Assembly (NCBI GenBank): GCA_947478535.1
Contig: CANJXD010000017.1
Location: 1-24,125, forward strand
From: Acetobacteraceae bacterium
Lineage (GTDB): Bacteria > Pseudomonadota > Alphaproteobacteria > Acetobacterales > Acetobacteraceae
DNA length: 24,125 nt
Direction: 5' to 3'
Part shown: positions 15,292 to 23,575 of the stretch, piece by piece
Layout of the letters: each line of letters opens with the position of its first letter
Position numbering within the stretch: the stretch's first letter is position 1
The notes under the pieces: generated by a model
What the model saw: the letters and a program-made list of their open reading frames with translations, nothing else
Told to the model about the DNA's origin: nothing
Database searches by the model: none
Translations under genes and position numbers: made by a program

Positions 15292-16068
15292 ATGACCATG
15301 GCGATGAAGCCCATCCCCCTGCCCGGTTGCAGCGCGGAGGAATGGGCCGTGCGGTGCGACCTGGCGGCGCTGTATCGCCTGCTCGCGCATTTCCGCATGA
15401 CCGACATCATCTACACCCATCTGACGGCGCGCGTGCCGGGCTCGCACGATCACTTCCTGATCAACCACTACGGCGTGCTGTTCCATGAAATGCGCGCTTC
15501 GGACCTCGTGAAGGTGGATTGCGAGGGCCGCATCGTGGAGGAGGCGGAGGAACGCCGATCCTTCCGCGTCAATGCCGCCGGCTTCACCATCCATTCGGCC
15601 ATCCACATGACGCGGCCGGAGCTTGCCTGCGTCATCCACACGCATACCGCCGACGGCATCGCGGTCTCCGCGCAGAAGCAGGGCCTGCTGCCGCTGTCGC
15701 AGCATGCGCTGAAATTCTACGGCAGGCTCGCCTATCACGGCTATGAGGGCATTGCGTACAATCTCGAGGAACGTGATCGGCTGGCGCAGGACCTCGGCGA
15801 TTGCGAGGCGATGATCCTGCACAATCACGGCCTGCTCGCCGCCGGCAAGACGATCGCGGAGGCGTTCCACACCATCTACTACCTCGAACGCGCCTGCCAA
15901 TCGCAGATCAAGGCGATGTCCGGCAATGCCGAGCTGGTGCTGCCGCCGAAGGAGGTGTGCGAACACACCCAGGCGCAGTTCGTGCGCCTGCCGGCGGAAC
16001 ACTACGCCTTCTTCTGGCAGTCCTGCCTGCGGCTGGTGGAGACGCCAGGCGACGATTATCGCGCCTGA
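15292..16068 (+). CDS. Class II aldolase/adducin-family protein
   Basis: A 258-residue protein of the class II aldolase/adducin N-terminal domain family, zinc-dependent enzymes such as fuculose-1-phosphate aldolase, ribulose-5-phosphate 4-epimerase and various decarboxylase-like relatives. The zinc-site histidines are seen in CVIHTHTADG and in MILHNHGLLAAG, where the latter is the strongly conserved family loop. The start is placed at the ATG at 15292, with GAGG nine bases upstream; the frame is open from 15235, but that region is better read as the promoter gap. A TTGACA at 15235-15240 could be a -35 box. It is transcribed divergently from the solute-binding protein gene across a 131-base gap, and the two are likely functionally linked. 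The substrate is unknown. Confidence 0.88.
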   Translation: MTMAMKPIPLPGCSAEEWAVRCDLAALYRLLAHFRMTDIIYTHLTARVPGSHDHFLINHYGVLFHEMRASDLVKVDCEGRIVEEAEERRSFRVNAAGFTIHSAIHMTRPELACVIHTHTADGIAVSAQKQGLLPLSQHALKFYGRLAYHGYEGIAYNLEERDRLAQDLGDCEAMILHNHGLLAAGKTIAEAFHTIYYLERACQSQIKAMSGNAELVLPPKEVCEHTQAQFVRLPAEHYAFFWQSCLRLVETPGDDYRA

Positions 16069-16071
16069 AGG

Positions 16072-16326
16072 TCAGCCGCCTTCCGGCAGCAGCCTGCCGA
16101 ACACCCGGTCGGTGAAGGCTGCCACACGCTGGCGACGCTCGGGGTCGAGCGCCGCCGGATCGGCTGGTGCATCGAGCGCCGAGAGGTCCTGGCCCCGCGC
16201 CGCCAGCAGCGCTTCCAGCGCCGCCAGCCGGTCCTGCAAGGCGTGGGTTTCGGCGGCAAGCGCCATGACGACGCGCATCAGGTCGGTCTTCGAGAGATCG
16301 GCAAAGTGGTCGAAATCGCTGCCCAT
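16072..16326 (-). CDS. Small unknown protein coupled to the methyltransferase
   Basis: An 84-residue acidic protein with no family that I recognise. The middle (LAAETHALQDRLAALEALLAARG, read from about residue 23) has heptad-like leucine and alanine spacing and is probably a short coiled coil. A loop rich in Asp, Ala and Pro follows, then a short basic helix ending RVFGRLLPEGG. The ATG at 16326 shares one base with the stop codon of the upstream methyltransferase (TGATG); a GTG one codon earlier is also possible. The coupling suggests that it is an accessory or partner of the methyltransferase. Its 3' end is 3 bases from the convergent aldolase gene. Confidence 0.65.
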   Translation of the reverse strand: MGSDFDHFADLSKTDLMRVVMALAAETHALQDRLAALEALLAARGQDLSALDAPADPAALDPERRQRVAAFTDRVFGRLLPEGG

Positions 16327-17399
16327 CACGCACCCGCCTTGCTGCCAAGGGTGATGTGATAGCGAAAGCGCCCGGCATAGGCCTTCGCATCCCGCCCACC
16401 AGAGCCGACCTGTTCCGCCGTGCCGACATCCACGAAGCCTGAATCACGATACAGCGCGGCCAGGTCGAGCTCGTGGTAATCGCGCCAGAAGGGTTCGCCA
16501 TTGTGGTCGCTGTCCCAGTCCAGCAGCCACGCGCTGAGCGGGTCCACCGCCGCGTAGCTCGGCAGTTCGACATTGGCGAAGAGGCCGCCGGGGGCGAGCA
16601 GCCGCTGCGCCTCCCGCACCACATTGCGGATGGCGGCCAGCGGCAATTCATGCAGCAGTAGCACGCAGAAAATCAGGTCGAAATGGCCATCCGGGAAGCC
16701 GGTGCGTTCCGCGTTCGTCTGGTGAAAATGCATCCGGCGGCCGTGGCGTTCGGCCCGCTGCGCGGCGTAGCGCAGCATCGGCGCGCTGAGATCGGCAGCG
16801 TGGAATTCGGCGTCCGGGAAGGCATCCTGGATCGGATAGCCTTTGTAGCCCGGGCCGCAGCCGAGATAGAGGATGCGCCGGTAATCGCGCTTCGGCAGCG
16901 CGGCCAGCGTGGCCTTGCCCATCTCATCCATCGCGCGGCCGTAGCGATGCATGGAATAGGCGGCGACGCCGGTTTCATAGATCAGTCCGGCAAGGTTTTC
17001 CGTGGCGAAGCCGCCGCATTGCAGATGGAATTCGGTATCGGTGAAATAGCCCGGCAGCGGCAGCGCAGCATCCAGCGCGAGCGTCACGTCCGGGCCGCGC
17101 GGCCCCGCCGCGAGCGCCGCTTCCAGCGCGGCGCGGTTCGGCTCGAACCCCCGACGGATGGTGTCCCACATCGCCTCCTGGCTGATGCGCGCGAGGCCAC
17201 GGCCGGATTGATAGACGGGATCGGTGGCGAAGCGCGCGGCGATGGTCGCGCGGTCACGCAGCACGGCCTCGGGCCGGCCGGCGGCCCAGGCTTCGTAACG
17301 CTGGCGCAGCGCCGGGGTGAAGCGCCCGGCGACCAGGCCCTTGATGCCCTCGATCAGATCGAGCCTGGCCTGCGCCGGTCGCGGCAGACGGTCTTCCAT
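16326..17399 (-). CDS. Class I SAM-dependent methyltransferase
   Basis: A 357-residue protein. The first 160 residues are an uncharacterised helical region (from MEDRLPRPAQARLDLIEGIKG). The Rossmann methyltransferase core follows: RILYLGCGPGYKGYP is SAM motif I, EFHAADLSAPMLRYA motif II, and the line from FDLIFCVLLLHELP to LLAPGGLFANVELPSY holds the later motifs. The target may be a small molecule; nothing visible fixes it. The ATG at 17399 has AAGGAAGG upstream; the frame stays open to 17522, but those residues are a proline- and arginine-rich shadow. Its stop overlaps the start of the small downstream gene, so the two form a unit. It is divergent from Bug receptor 4 across a 178-base gap in which I see no convincing promoter hexamers. 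Confidence 0.85.
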   Translation of the reverse strand: MEDRLPRPAQARLDLIEGIKGLVAGRFTPALRQRYEAWAAGRPEAVLRDRATIAARFATDPVYQSGRGLARISQEAMWDTIRRGFEPNRAALEAALAAGPRGPDVTLALDAALPLPGYFTDTEFHLQCGGFATENLAGLIYETGVAAYSMHRYGRAMDEMGKATLAALPKRDYRRILYLGCGPGYKGYPIQDAFPDAEFHAADLSAPMLRYAAQRAERHGRRMHFHQTNAERTGFPDGHFDLIFCVLLLHELPLAAIRNVVREAQRLLAPGGLFANVELPSYAAVDPLSAWLLDWDSDHNGEPFWRDYHELDLAALYRDSGFVDVGTAEQVGSGGRDAKAYAGRFRYHITLGSKAGA

Positions 17400-17577
17400 C
17401 TCAAGCCTTCCTTGGGGTGGCGCTGTGCCGGGACTATCCCGCCGCGGCGCGCGGGCGGCAAGGCGGGGCTTCGTCGGTGCGGCCTTTCCGACATCCGGAA
17501 CCCTGCGAGATTGTCGGGCCATGGGCTACCGCAGGCGCTAGTCTCGGCAGCGGGAGACAAGAAAGGAACGCCCCGCC

Positions 17578-18543
17578 ATGCCGATCCGCCGATGGAGCCT
17601 GCTGCTCGGCCTGATGCTGGGCGCCGCCTTCGCGGCCGCCCCCGCCCGCGCCGCCTTCCCGGACCGTCCGATGCGCCTGATCGTCGCCTACGCCGCCGGC
17701 GGCACGGGGGACCTAGTCGGGCGCCTGGTGGCGGAAGCCCTGTCGGCAAGGCTCGGTGTGCCGGTGGTGGTGGAAAACCAGGGCGGCGCCGGTGGCGCCA
17801 TCGCGGCGCGCGCCGTCAACCGCGCCGCGCCCGATGGCTACACCACGCTGCTCGCCGGCAATGCTCTGTTCGCCATCCTGCCGCATCTCGGCAATGTCGG
17901 GTACGATCCGGTGGCCGGCTTCACCGCCATCGCGACTCTCAGCGCAGCCCAGCGGCTGCTGGCGGTGCGAATGGGGCTGCCTGTCACCTCCCTGGGCGGG
18001 CTGGTGGAGTATGGCCGGCACAATCCAGGGCGGCTGAACTACGGCTCCGCCGGCATCGGGTCCACCCTGCATGTGATGACGGAAATGTTCCGGCGCGAGG
18101 CCGGGATCGAGGCCCAGCACATCCCGTTCCGCGGTTCCGCCCCCGCGGTGCAGGCGATGCTGAGCGGGGATGTGGATTTCATGATCGACACCGGCGTGAT
18201 CCAGCATGTCCAGCAGGGACGGCTGCGCGGGCTGGCCGCGGTGGGGGACCGGCGGCTGCCGCAACTGCCGGATATCCCGACCCTGGCTGAGCTCGGCTAC
18301 CCCGGCGTGCGGACATCCGGCTGGCAGGCGCTGATGGGCCCGCCCGGCCTGCCGCCGGATATCGTGGCACTGCTGGCCGGCCATGTGGAAGCGATGCTGC
18401 GCGACGCCGCCTTCCTGGACCGCCTGGGCCGCGTCGGCGTGGTGCCGAATTTCCGCACATCGGCGCAACTCGCGGAGGATCTGCTGGAAGATAACCGCCA
18501 GTTCGGGGCCATCATCCGCGCCAACGGGATCACGGCGGAATGA
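17578..18543 (+). CDS. Bug/TctC-family periplasmic carboxylate-binding protein (receptor 4)
   Basis: A 321-residue solute receptor. Unlike the other three, it has a short plain Sec-type signal (MPIRRWSLLLGLMLGAAFAA, cut near ARA at residue 25) with the arginine pair at residues 4-5. The mature start FPDRPMRLIVAYAAGGTGD and the loops GSAGIGSTLH and HIPFRGSAP are family landmarks. The ATG at 17578 follows AAAGGAACGCCCCGCC. The stop overlaps the start of the MmgE/PrpD gene as ATGA, so translation is coupled and the receptor most likely imports the substrate, or a precursor, of that enzyme. No predicted GntR operator is upstream, so this pair is probably outside the regulon of region 1. Confidence 0.9.
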   Translation: MPIRRWSLLLGLMLGAAFAAAPARAAFPDRPMRLIVAYAAGGTGDLVGRLVAEALSARLGVPVVVENQGGAGGAIAARAVNRAAPDGYTTLLAGNALFAILPHLGNVGYDPVAGFTAIATLSAAQRLLAVRMGLPVTSLGGLVEYGRHNPGRLNYGSAGIGSTLHVMTEMFRREAGIEAQHIPFRGSAPAVQAMLSGDVDFMIDTGVIQHVQQGRLRGLAAVGDRRLPQLPDIPTLAELGYPGVRTSGWQALMGPPGLPPDIVALLAGHVEAMLRDAAFLDRLGRVGVVPNFRTSAQLAEDLLEDNRQFGAIIRANGITAE

Positions 18544-19946
18544 GTGGTGATCTCAACGCCCGCTCGGCGGCATGGGCGGCCGGGCTGACCTTCGCGCAGA
18601 TCCCGCCGGAGGTGGTGGAAAGCACGAAGCTGCGGGTGCTGGACCTGATCGGGGTGATGCTGGCGGCAAGCCCGCTGCCCCTGGTGGCAGCGGCGCGGCG
18701 CGCCTCCATCGTGGTCGATCAAGGCACCGGCGCGCGCATCCTCGGCGCGGCGGAGGACACCTCGCTGATGACCGCGGCCTTCGTGAATGGCGTGATGACG
18801 GCGGTGCTGGAATTCGACGACACCCACATCGAAAGCTTCATCCACCCCACCGCCCCCTGCGTCTCCGTCGCCTTCCCGGAAGCCCAGCGGCACGGGCTGC
18901 CCGGCCGGCGGCTGATCGAGGCCGTGCTGCTGGGCAGCGAGCTGGCCTGCCGGCTCGGCCGCATCACCCCGGTGCGGCTGCACACGCTGGGGTTCCACCC
19001 CACCGCCGTATTCGGCGTGTTCGGCGCGGTGCACGCGCTGGCGCGGCTGCGCGGGCTGGCGGCGCCCGTCATCGCCGATGCCATCGGCGCGGCGGGCAGC
19101 CTCTCGGCCGGGCTGAATGCCTCCTTCGAGGATGGCAGTTCGACCAAGATGATGCATGTGGGCTTCGCCGCCACCGGGGCGTTGCGCGCGGTGGCCTTGG
19201 CGGAGGCCGGCATCTCCGGCCCAGGGCCGGTCTTCGACGGGCGCTTCGGCTGGTTCCGCAGCCATGTCCAGGGCAGGGAGGATCTGCGCTTCGGCGCGCT
19301 GCTTGATGCCTTGGGGGAGCGGTGGGAGGTGCTGAACATCGCGCCGAAGCTGCACCCCTGCGCCTTCACGATGATGCCCCATATCGAATGCGCGCTGTCG
19401 CTCCGCGCGACCCACGGCTTCGCGCCGGGCGACATCGCCGCCGTCACCTGCCGGATCGGCCGGCGATCCTTCGCCACGGTGTGCGAGCCCGTCGCCGACA
19501 AGCGCCGCCCCGCCACCACCTGGCATGGCCGCATCAGCCTGCAGCACACGCTGGCGGAAGCCCTGGTGCTCGGCCGCATGGACAAGGACGCCTATGCGGA
19601 GGCCAGCCTGCGCGACCCCGTCATCAACGCGGTGGCGGATCTGGTGGTGCATGAGGATGACCCGGCGACGGAAGCCACGCGGTCCGGCGGCGAGGTCTCC
19701 GTCACGCTGCGGGATGGGCGCGTTCTGACGCATCGCATCGACGATATGCGCGGCACCCGCGCCAACCCCATCCCGGCCCACGACATCATCGGCAAGTTCC
19801 TGGCCAATACACGCGATACGCTGACCGCCAGCCAGGCCGAGGCGACGATCGAGACGGTGCTGCGGCTCGACCGCCTCGATGATGTCGCACCGCTTTTCGC
19901 AGGGCTCGAACCGCGACGCCCGCCCGCGCCGTTCAATCCCGGGTGA
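18540..19946 (+). CDS. MmgE/PrpD family protein (2-methylcitrate dehydratase-like)
   Basis: A 468-residue protein of the MmgE/PrpD superfamily, which includes 2-methylcitrate dehydratase PrpD, cis-aconitate decarboxylase and iminodisuccinate epimerase. Landmarks are LRVLDLIGVMLAA near the N terminus, the FDDTHIESFIHPTAP active-site segment at about residues 97-111, and FHPTAVFGVFGA. SFEDGSSTKMMHVGFAA, KLHPCAFTMMPHIEC and DPVINAVADLV follow in the expected order, so the protein looks complete. It starts by an ATGA overlap with Bug receptor 4. PrpD members are metal-independent and dehydrate or decarboxylate tricarboxylates, which fits the receptor; true PrpD is not proven because no prpC or prpB is adjacent. 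The last 14 bases overlap the convergent GH130-like gene. Confidence 0.88.
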   Translation: MSGDLNARSAAWAAGLTFAQIPPEVVESTKLRVLDLIGVMLAASPLPLVAAARRASIVVDQGTGARILGAAEDTSLMTAAFVNGVMTAVLEFDDTHIESFIHPTAPCVSVAFPEAQRHGLPGRRLIEAVLLGSELACRLGRITPVRLHTLGFHPTAVFGVFGAVHALARLRGLAAPVIADAIGAAGSLSAGLNASFEDGSSTKMMHVGFAATGALRAVALAEAGISGPGPVFDGRFGWFRSHVQGREDLRFGALLDALGERWEVLNIAPKLHPCAFTMMPHIECALSLRATHGFAPGDIAAVTCRIGRRSFATVCEPVADKRRPATTWHGRISLQHTLAEALVLGRMDKDAYAEASLRDPVINAVADLVVHEDDPATEATRSGGEVSVTLRDGRVLTHRIDDMRGTRANPIPAHDIIGKFLANTRDTLTASQAEATIETVLRLDRLDDVAPLFAGLEPRRPPAPFNPG

Positions 19947-21234
19947 GGCTGGCCAGCAGCGCGTCGATCGGCATGGTCGAGAAGGTCGAGAAGGTATCGC
20001 TGACGGCATAGGGCAGGATGATGAGGTCGCGGTGGCGCATCGCGCCGCAGGTATAGACGACGTTCGGCACATAGCCGTCGCGCTCAGACGGATCCGGGCG
20101 CACCAGCGGCTCGGCGGAGCGCGCAAGGACCCGGGACGGGTCCGCCTTGTCCAGCAGCGCCGCGCCGATGGAGTATTTCCGCATCGCGCCGACACCATGC
20201 GCCAGCAACAGCCAGCCTTCATCGAGCTCGATCGGCGCGCCGCAATTGCCGATCTGCACGAATTCCCACGGGTAGCACGGCTTCAGGATCGGCAGGCCGC
20301 CGTCCCAGTTCAACAGGTCGTCGGAGCGAATCAGGTAGAGGCTTTCATTGTCCTGCCGCCCGATCATGGCGAACTGACCGTTGATCTTGCGGGGGAACAA
20401 ACCCATCCCCTTGTTGCGCACCGCGGTGCCCTGCAGCGGCGTCATCCGGAAGGTCAGGAAATCCGTCGTCTCCATCAGCTCGGAGCGGATGGAGCGGCCG
20501 CTATAGGCGGTATAGGTGGCGTAGTAGGTCCGCTGGCCGTCCTCCTCGAACATGACGAAGCGCGCATCCTCGATCCCGTTCGACTGGGCTTCGGTGATCG
20601 GGAAGATCACGCGTTCGCTGATGTCGCTGTCCGGGGGAAAGGTGACCTCCACCGTGTCGCCATAGGCGCCGGTCATGCGGCTGGTCACCGTAGGCATCGC
20701 GGCCAGCCGCGCGCTGGGGTCCAGCAGCACGCTGCCATCCGCGGTGATGAGCCCGGCGCGGAAGGTCAGCGATGAGATGTGGCCCTCCCCCACCGCGCGC
20801 AGCGACAGGACGAAGCGGCGCGCCCCCGAGGCAGCCCGGCTCTGGTCGGGGTGCGAGACGATGCTCGGGTTGAACAGCGCCGCCGCCTCGAAGGAGTATT
20901 CATGCAGGAAATAGGCGCCGACCAGCCGGTGCTGCAGCCGCGTGAAGAGGCAGTGGTGCTGGAAGGTCGCCTCCATCTCATCCGCGCGCTCCTCGCAGCT
21001 GCGCATGAGGTCACGGTGGCGTCCCTCGAAATTCGCCACCACCTCCGCCAGTTGCCGAGACGCGGTCTCCTCATCCAGCGCCAGCACGCGCTCCACGATG
21101 TGGTTCGCGCGGGTCTTGTCGGTCGGGTTCAGGTCGCGCGGTTCGGTGGCGGGCCGGAACGGACGGACCAAAACGCGGCCAGGATCTGGCCGCAGGGCTG
21201 AGGCCTGCCGGTTCAGGAAGGTATTGTTGGACAA
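19933..21234 (-). CDS. GH130-like glycoside phosphorylase/glycosidase
   Basis: A 433-residue protein of the glycoside hydrolase family 130 type, a five-bladed propeller family that includes beta-mannoside phosphorylases. After a helical N-terminal extension of about 110 residues, family landmarks are FNPSIVSHPD, NGIEDARFVMF with the acidic pair of the active site, KGMGLFPRKINGQFAMIGR, and CGAPIELDEGWLLLAHGV. YSIGAALLDKADPSRVLARS is the typical C-terminal blade. The extension is long compared with classic mannosylglucose phosphorylases. The start is a TTG at 21234, supported by AGGGG six bases upstream; no better ATG is near. It is 37 bases downstream of the glycosyltransferase gene and probably in the same operon. 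The phosphorolytic reaction and the sugar are inferred only. Confidence 0.82.
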   Translation of the reverse strand: MSNNTFLNRQASALRPDPGRVLVRPFRPATEPRDLNPTDKTRANHIVERVLALDEETASRQLAEVVANFEGRHRDLMRSCEERADEMEATFQHHCLFTRLQHRLVGAYFLHEYSFEAAALFNPSIVSHPDQSRAASGARRFVLSLRAVGEGHISSLTFRAGLITADGSVLLDPSARLAAMPTVTSRMTGAYGDTVEVTFPPDSDISERVIFPITEAQSNGIEDARFVMFEEDGQRTYYATYTAYSGRSIRSELMETTDFLTFRMTPLQGTAVRNKGMGLFPRKINGQFAMIGRQDNESLYLIRSDDLLNWDGGLPILKPCYPWEFVQIGNCGAPIELDEGWLLLAHGVGAMRKYSIGAALLDKADPSRVLARSAEPLVRPDPSERDGYVPNVVYTCGAMRHRDLIILPYAVSDTFSTFSTMPIDALLASLTRD

Positions 21235-21271
21235 GGCGTGCCCCTAGGTCGTGGATGACGCGTCGCGGCGT

Positions 21272-23575
21272 TCAGGCCATCTGAGCCGGCACGGCCACCG
21301 CCGGGGCGGCCCTCTCGGCGCTCTCGCGGCGCAACTGGCGGATATCCGTCAGGCCGAGCAGATACGATAGCACGGATTCAGCGCCACGGTTCTCATTCGG
21401 ACGGTCGGCGTGCAGGCCATCCCGGCAACTGCCGGTCTCGGCATCCACCAACGGCATGGACAGATCGTTCCGGCCCATGAACCAGGCGAAGGCGCTCTCC
21501 GCCGCGGTGGTCCAGGCGGGGTCGCCATCCTCCCGCCACGCGGCGCGGCAGGCGGCGATGGTGGCGCAGGCTTCGACGGGTTGCTGGTCGAAGGCGCGCG
21601 GTCGCCGCCGCAATTCTCCGAACCCATCCGTGCCGACCGGCCGGAACAGCCCCGCCGGCGTGGTCTGCACCGCCACCAGCCAGCGCAGGGACCGCAGCCC
21701 ATCCGCGACGAAGGATGGCACGCCGAGCGCCGCCCCGGCCAGGATCAGCGCCTGCGGCAGGCGAGCATTGTCATAGGCGAGGCCATCCTCGAACCACACC
21801 CAATCGGCCGTTGCACAGCGCGCCAGCAGCCCGGCGATGCGCGCGGCCAGCAGGCGCCGCAGCCGGTGCGCCTGCGCATCGCCGGGCATGACGGCGCAAT
21901 AGCCTTCGAGGCCCAGCAGGGTGAAGGCCCAGGCGCGCGGCGAATGGAAGGCCTCGGTGCTCGGCAGGGCCTGGGCGAACAGCCCGATGGCCCAGCGACG
22001 GCGGGAAGGGCTGGCATCGGCGCGCGCCGCTTCCCCCAGCGCCCAGAGCGTGCGGCCGTGGCTGTCCTCGGACCCGCGTTCTTCCAGCCAGCGCCGGTCG
22101 AAGCCCATGAAGTTGCGGAAGCGCGCCTGGTCCGGGTTCCACGCATGCTGCACGAAGGAGGCGAAGTGCGCGGGAAGCGGATCCGGCAGGCTGTCTTCCC
22201 CCGGCGCAGCCAGCGCGCAGGCCAGCAGCAGCGCGCGCGCATTGTCATCCACGCAGTAGCCATGCGACCGATCCGGCACTGCATGGACGGCGTGCTGGAA
22301 CAGGCCGGTATCGTCGCACATCGCCAGCAGGTGATCGGTGCGCGTCACCGGCAGCGCGGCACGGTCGGGCGCCCCGGCGGTGAGCGGGCGCAACCTGGCG
22401 GAAGTTTGGGCGACCATCGTCGCGCGATGCTCCCGCCGCACGGTCTCGAACAGGGCGAGGTAGCGTTCGGCCGTGCGCGGCCAGGTCATCGCGCGGCTGT
22501 TCGCATGGGCGTTGCGCCGCATCGCCAGGCGCCGCGCCTCATCCGTCAGCAGCCCGGCCACGGCATCGCCGATCGCCGGCGCATCGTTGAAGGGCACGAG
22601 CACGCCAGCGCCATCCGCCAGCAATTCCCGCGCATGCCAATAGGGCGTCGAGACGACCGCCTTGCCGAGCCCGAAGCTGTAGGCCAGCGTCCCCGATGTC
22701 ATCTGCTGTTCGTGCAGATAGGGTGTCACATAGACATCGCACATCGAGATGAAGCCGAGCAGCGTCTCCAGGTCGACGAAGCGGTCGAGGAAGATGACGT
22801 TGTCCTGCACCCCGAGCGCGCAGGCGCGGGCCACCAGGCTTTCGCGATAGGATTCCCCATGCTGGCGGACCAGGTTCGGATGCGTCGCGCCCAGCACGAT
22901 ATAGACCGCATCCGGGCAACTTCTCAGCACGCGCGGCATGGCATCGATGACGACTTCGATGCCCTTGCTGGGCGATAGCAGCCCGAAGGTGAGGATGACC
23001 GGCTTGCCGGCGAAGCCGAGGCGGGTCTTCGCCTCATCCGGTTCGACGAAGGGAAAATCCGGGATGCCGTGCGGGATGATCTCGATGCGCTCGGCCGGCA
23101 CGCCATAGACGCGGCGCAGCAGGTCCCGCCCCTTCGCCGCCATGACTACCAGCCGGGCGGAGGCGCGGATCACGGTCTGCATCGCCAGGCGCTGGGCCTC
23201 GCTCGGCTTCTCCAGCACCGTGTGCAGCGTGGTCACCACCGGCATGGTCAGGCGCCCCAGCAACGCGCCGACATGGCTGCCCGCATCGCCGCCGAAGATG
23301 CCGAATTCATGCTGGAGGCTGACGATCTGCGTCCGCTCCGCATTCAGCACATCGGCGACGTCCCGATAATCCTCGAGGCGGTCATCCATGATCTCGTGAT
23401 CGACGCTGGGCGGGTAATCGTAGTGGCGGCCATGATCATTGATGGCGACGATCCCCGCCTGCAGCGCCGGCTGCGCCGTAGTGATGGCCTGGTGCAGGTC
23501 ATTGGTGAAGGTGGCGATGCCGCAGCGACGTGGCAGCGAATTACCGACGAAGGCGATGCGATCGAGGCGGTTCAT
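21272..23575 (-). CDS. Two-domain GT4 glycosyltransferase with C-terminal helical (alpha/alpha) domain
   Basis: A 767-residue protein. Residues 1-400 are a GT-B fold family 4 glycosyltransferase. The N-terminal part has GNSLPRRCGIATFTNDL and SLQHEFGIFGGDAGSH; the C-terminal nucleotide-sugar half has ILTFGLLSPSKGIEVVIDAM, HEQQMTSGTLAYSFGLGKA and STPYWHARELL. After a linker, residues 430-750 are tryptophan- and histidine-rich, with repeated helices (YCVDDNARALLLA, NPDQARFRNFMGFDRRW, SEDSHGRTLWALGEA). This reads like the alpha/alpha-toroid of glycan-active enzymes. The ATG at 23575 overlaps the stop of the mannose-6-phosphate isomerase gene (ATGA), which fixes the start; the open frame continuing upstream is the shadow of that gene. 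The product may build or trim a mannose-containing glycan or compatible solute; this is inference from the neighbours. Confidence 0.85.
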   Translation of the reverse strand: MNRLDRIAFVGNSLPRRCGIATFTNDLHQAITTAQPALQAGIVAINDHGRHYDYPPSVDHEIMDDRLEDYRDVADVLNAERTQIVSLQHEFGIFGGDAGSHVGALLGRLTMPVVTTLHTVLEKPSEAQRLAMQTVIRASARLVVMAAKGRDLLRRVYGVPAERIEIIPHGIPDFPFVEPDEAKTRLGFAGKPVILTFGLLSPSKGIEVVIDAMPRVLRSCPDAVYIVLGATHPNLVRQHGESYRESLVARACALGVQDNVIFLDRFVDLETLLGFISMCDVYVTPYLHEQQMTSGTLAYSFGLGKAVVSTPYWHARELLADGAGVLVPFNDAPAIGDAVAGLLTDEARRLAMRRNAHANSRAMTWPRTAERYLALFETVRREHRATMVAQTSARLRPLTAGAPDRAALPVTRTDHLLAMCDDTGLFQHAVHAVPDRSHGYCVDDNARALLLACALAAPGEDSLPDPLPAHFASFVQHAWNPDQARFRNFMGFDRRWLEERGSEDSHGRTLWALGEAARADASPSRRRWAIGLFAQALPSTEAFHSPRAWAFTLLGLEGYCAVMPGDAQAHRLRRLLAARIAGLLARCATADWVWFEDGLAYDNARLPQALILAGAALGVPSFVADGLRSLRWLVAVQTTPAGLFRPVGTDGFGELRRRPRAFDQQPVEACATIAACRAAWREDGDPAWTTAAESAFAWFMGRNDLSMPLVDAETGSCRDGLHADRPNENRGAESVLSYLLGLTDIRQLRRESAERAAPAVAVPAQMA

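Noticed and set aside
18297..20222. A 641-codon minus-strand open frame opposite the MmgE/PrpD gene and part of the GH130-like gene
   Set aside because: Both overlapped genes have convincing family motifs; this frame has none.
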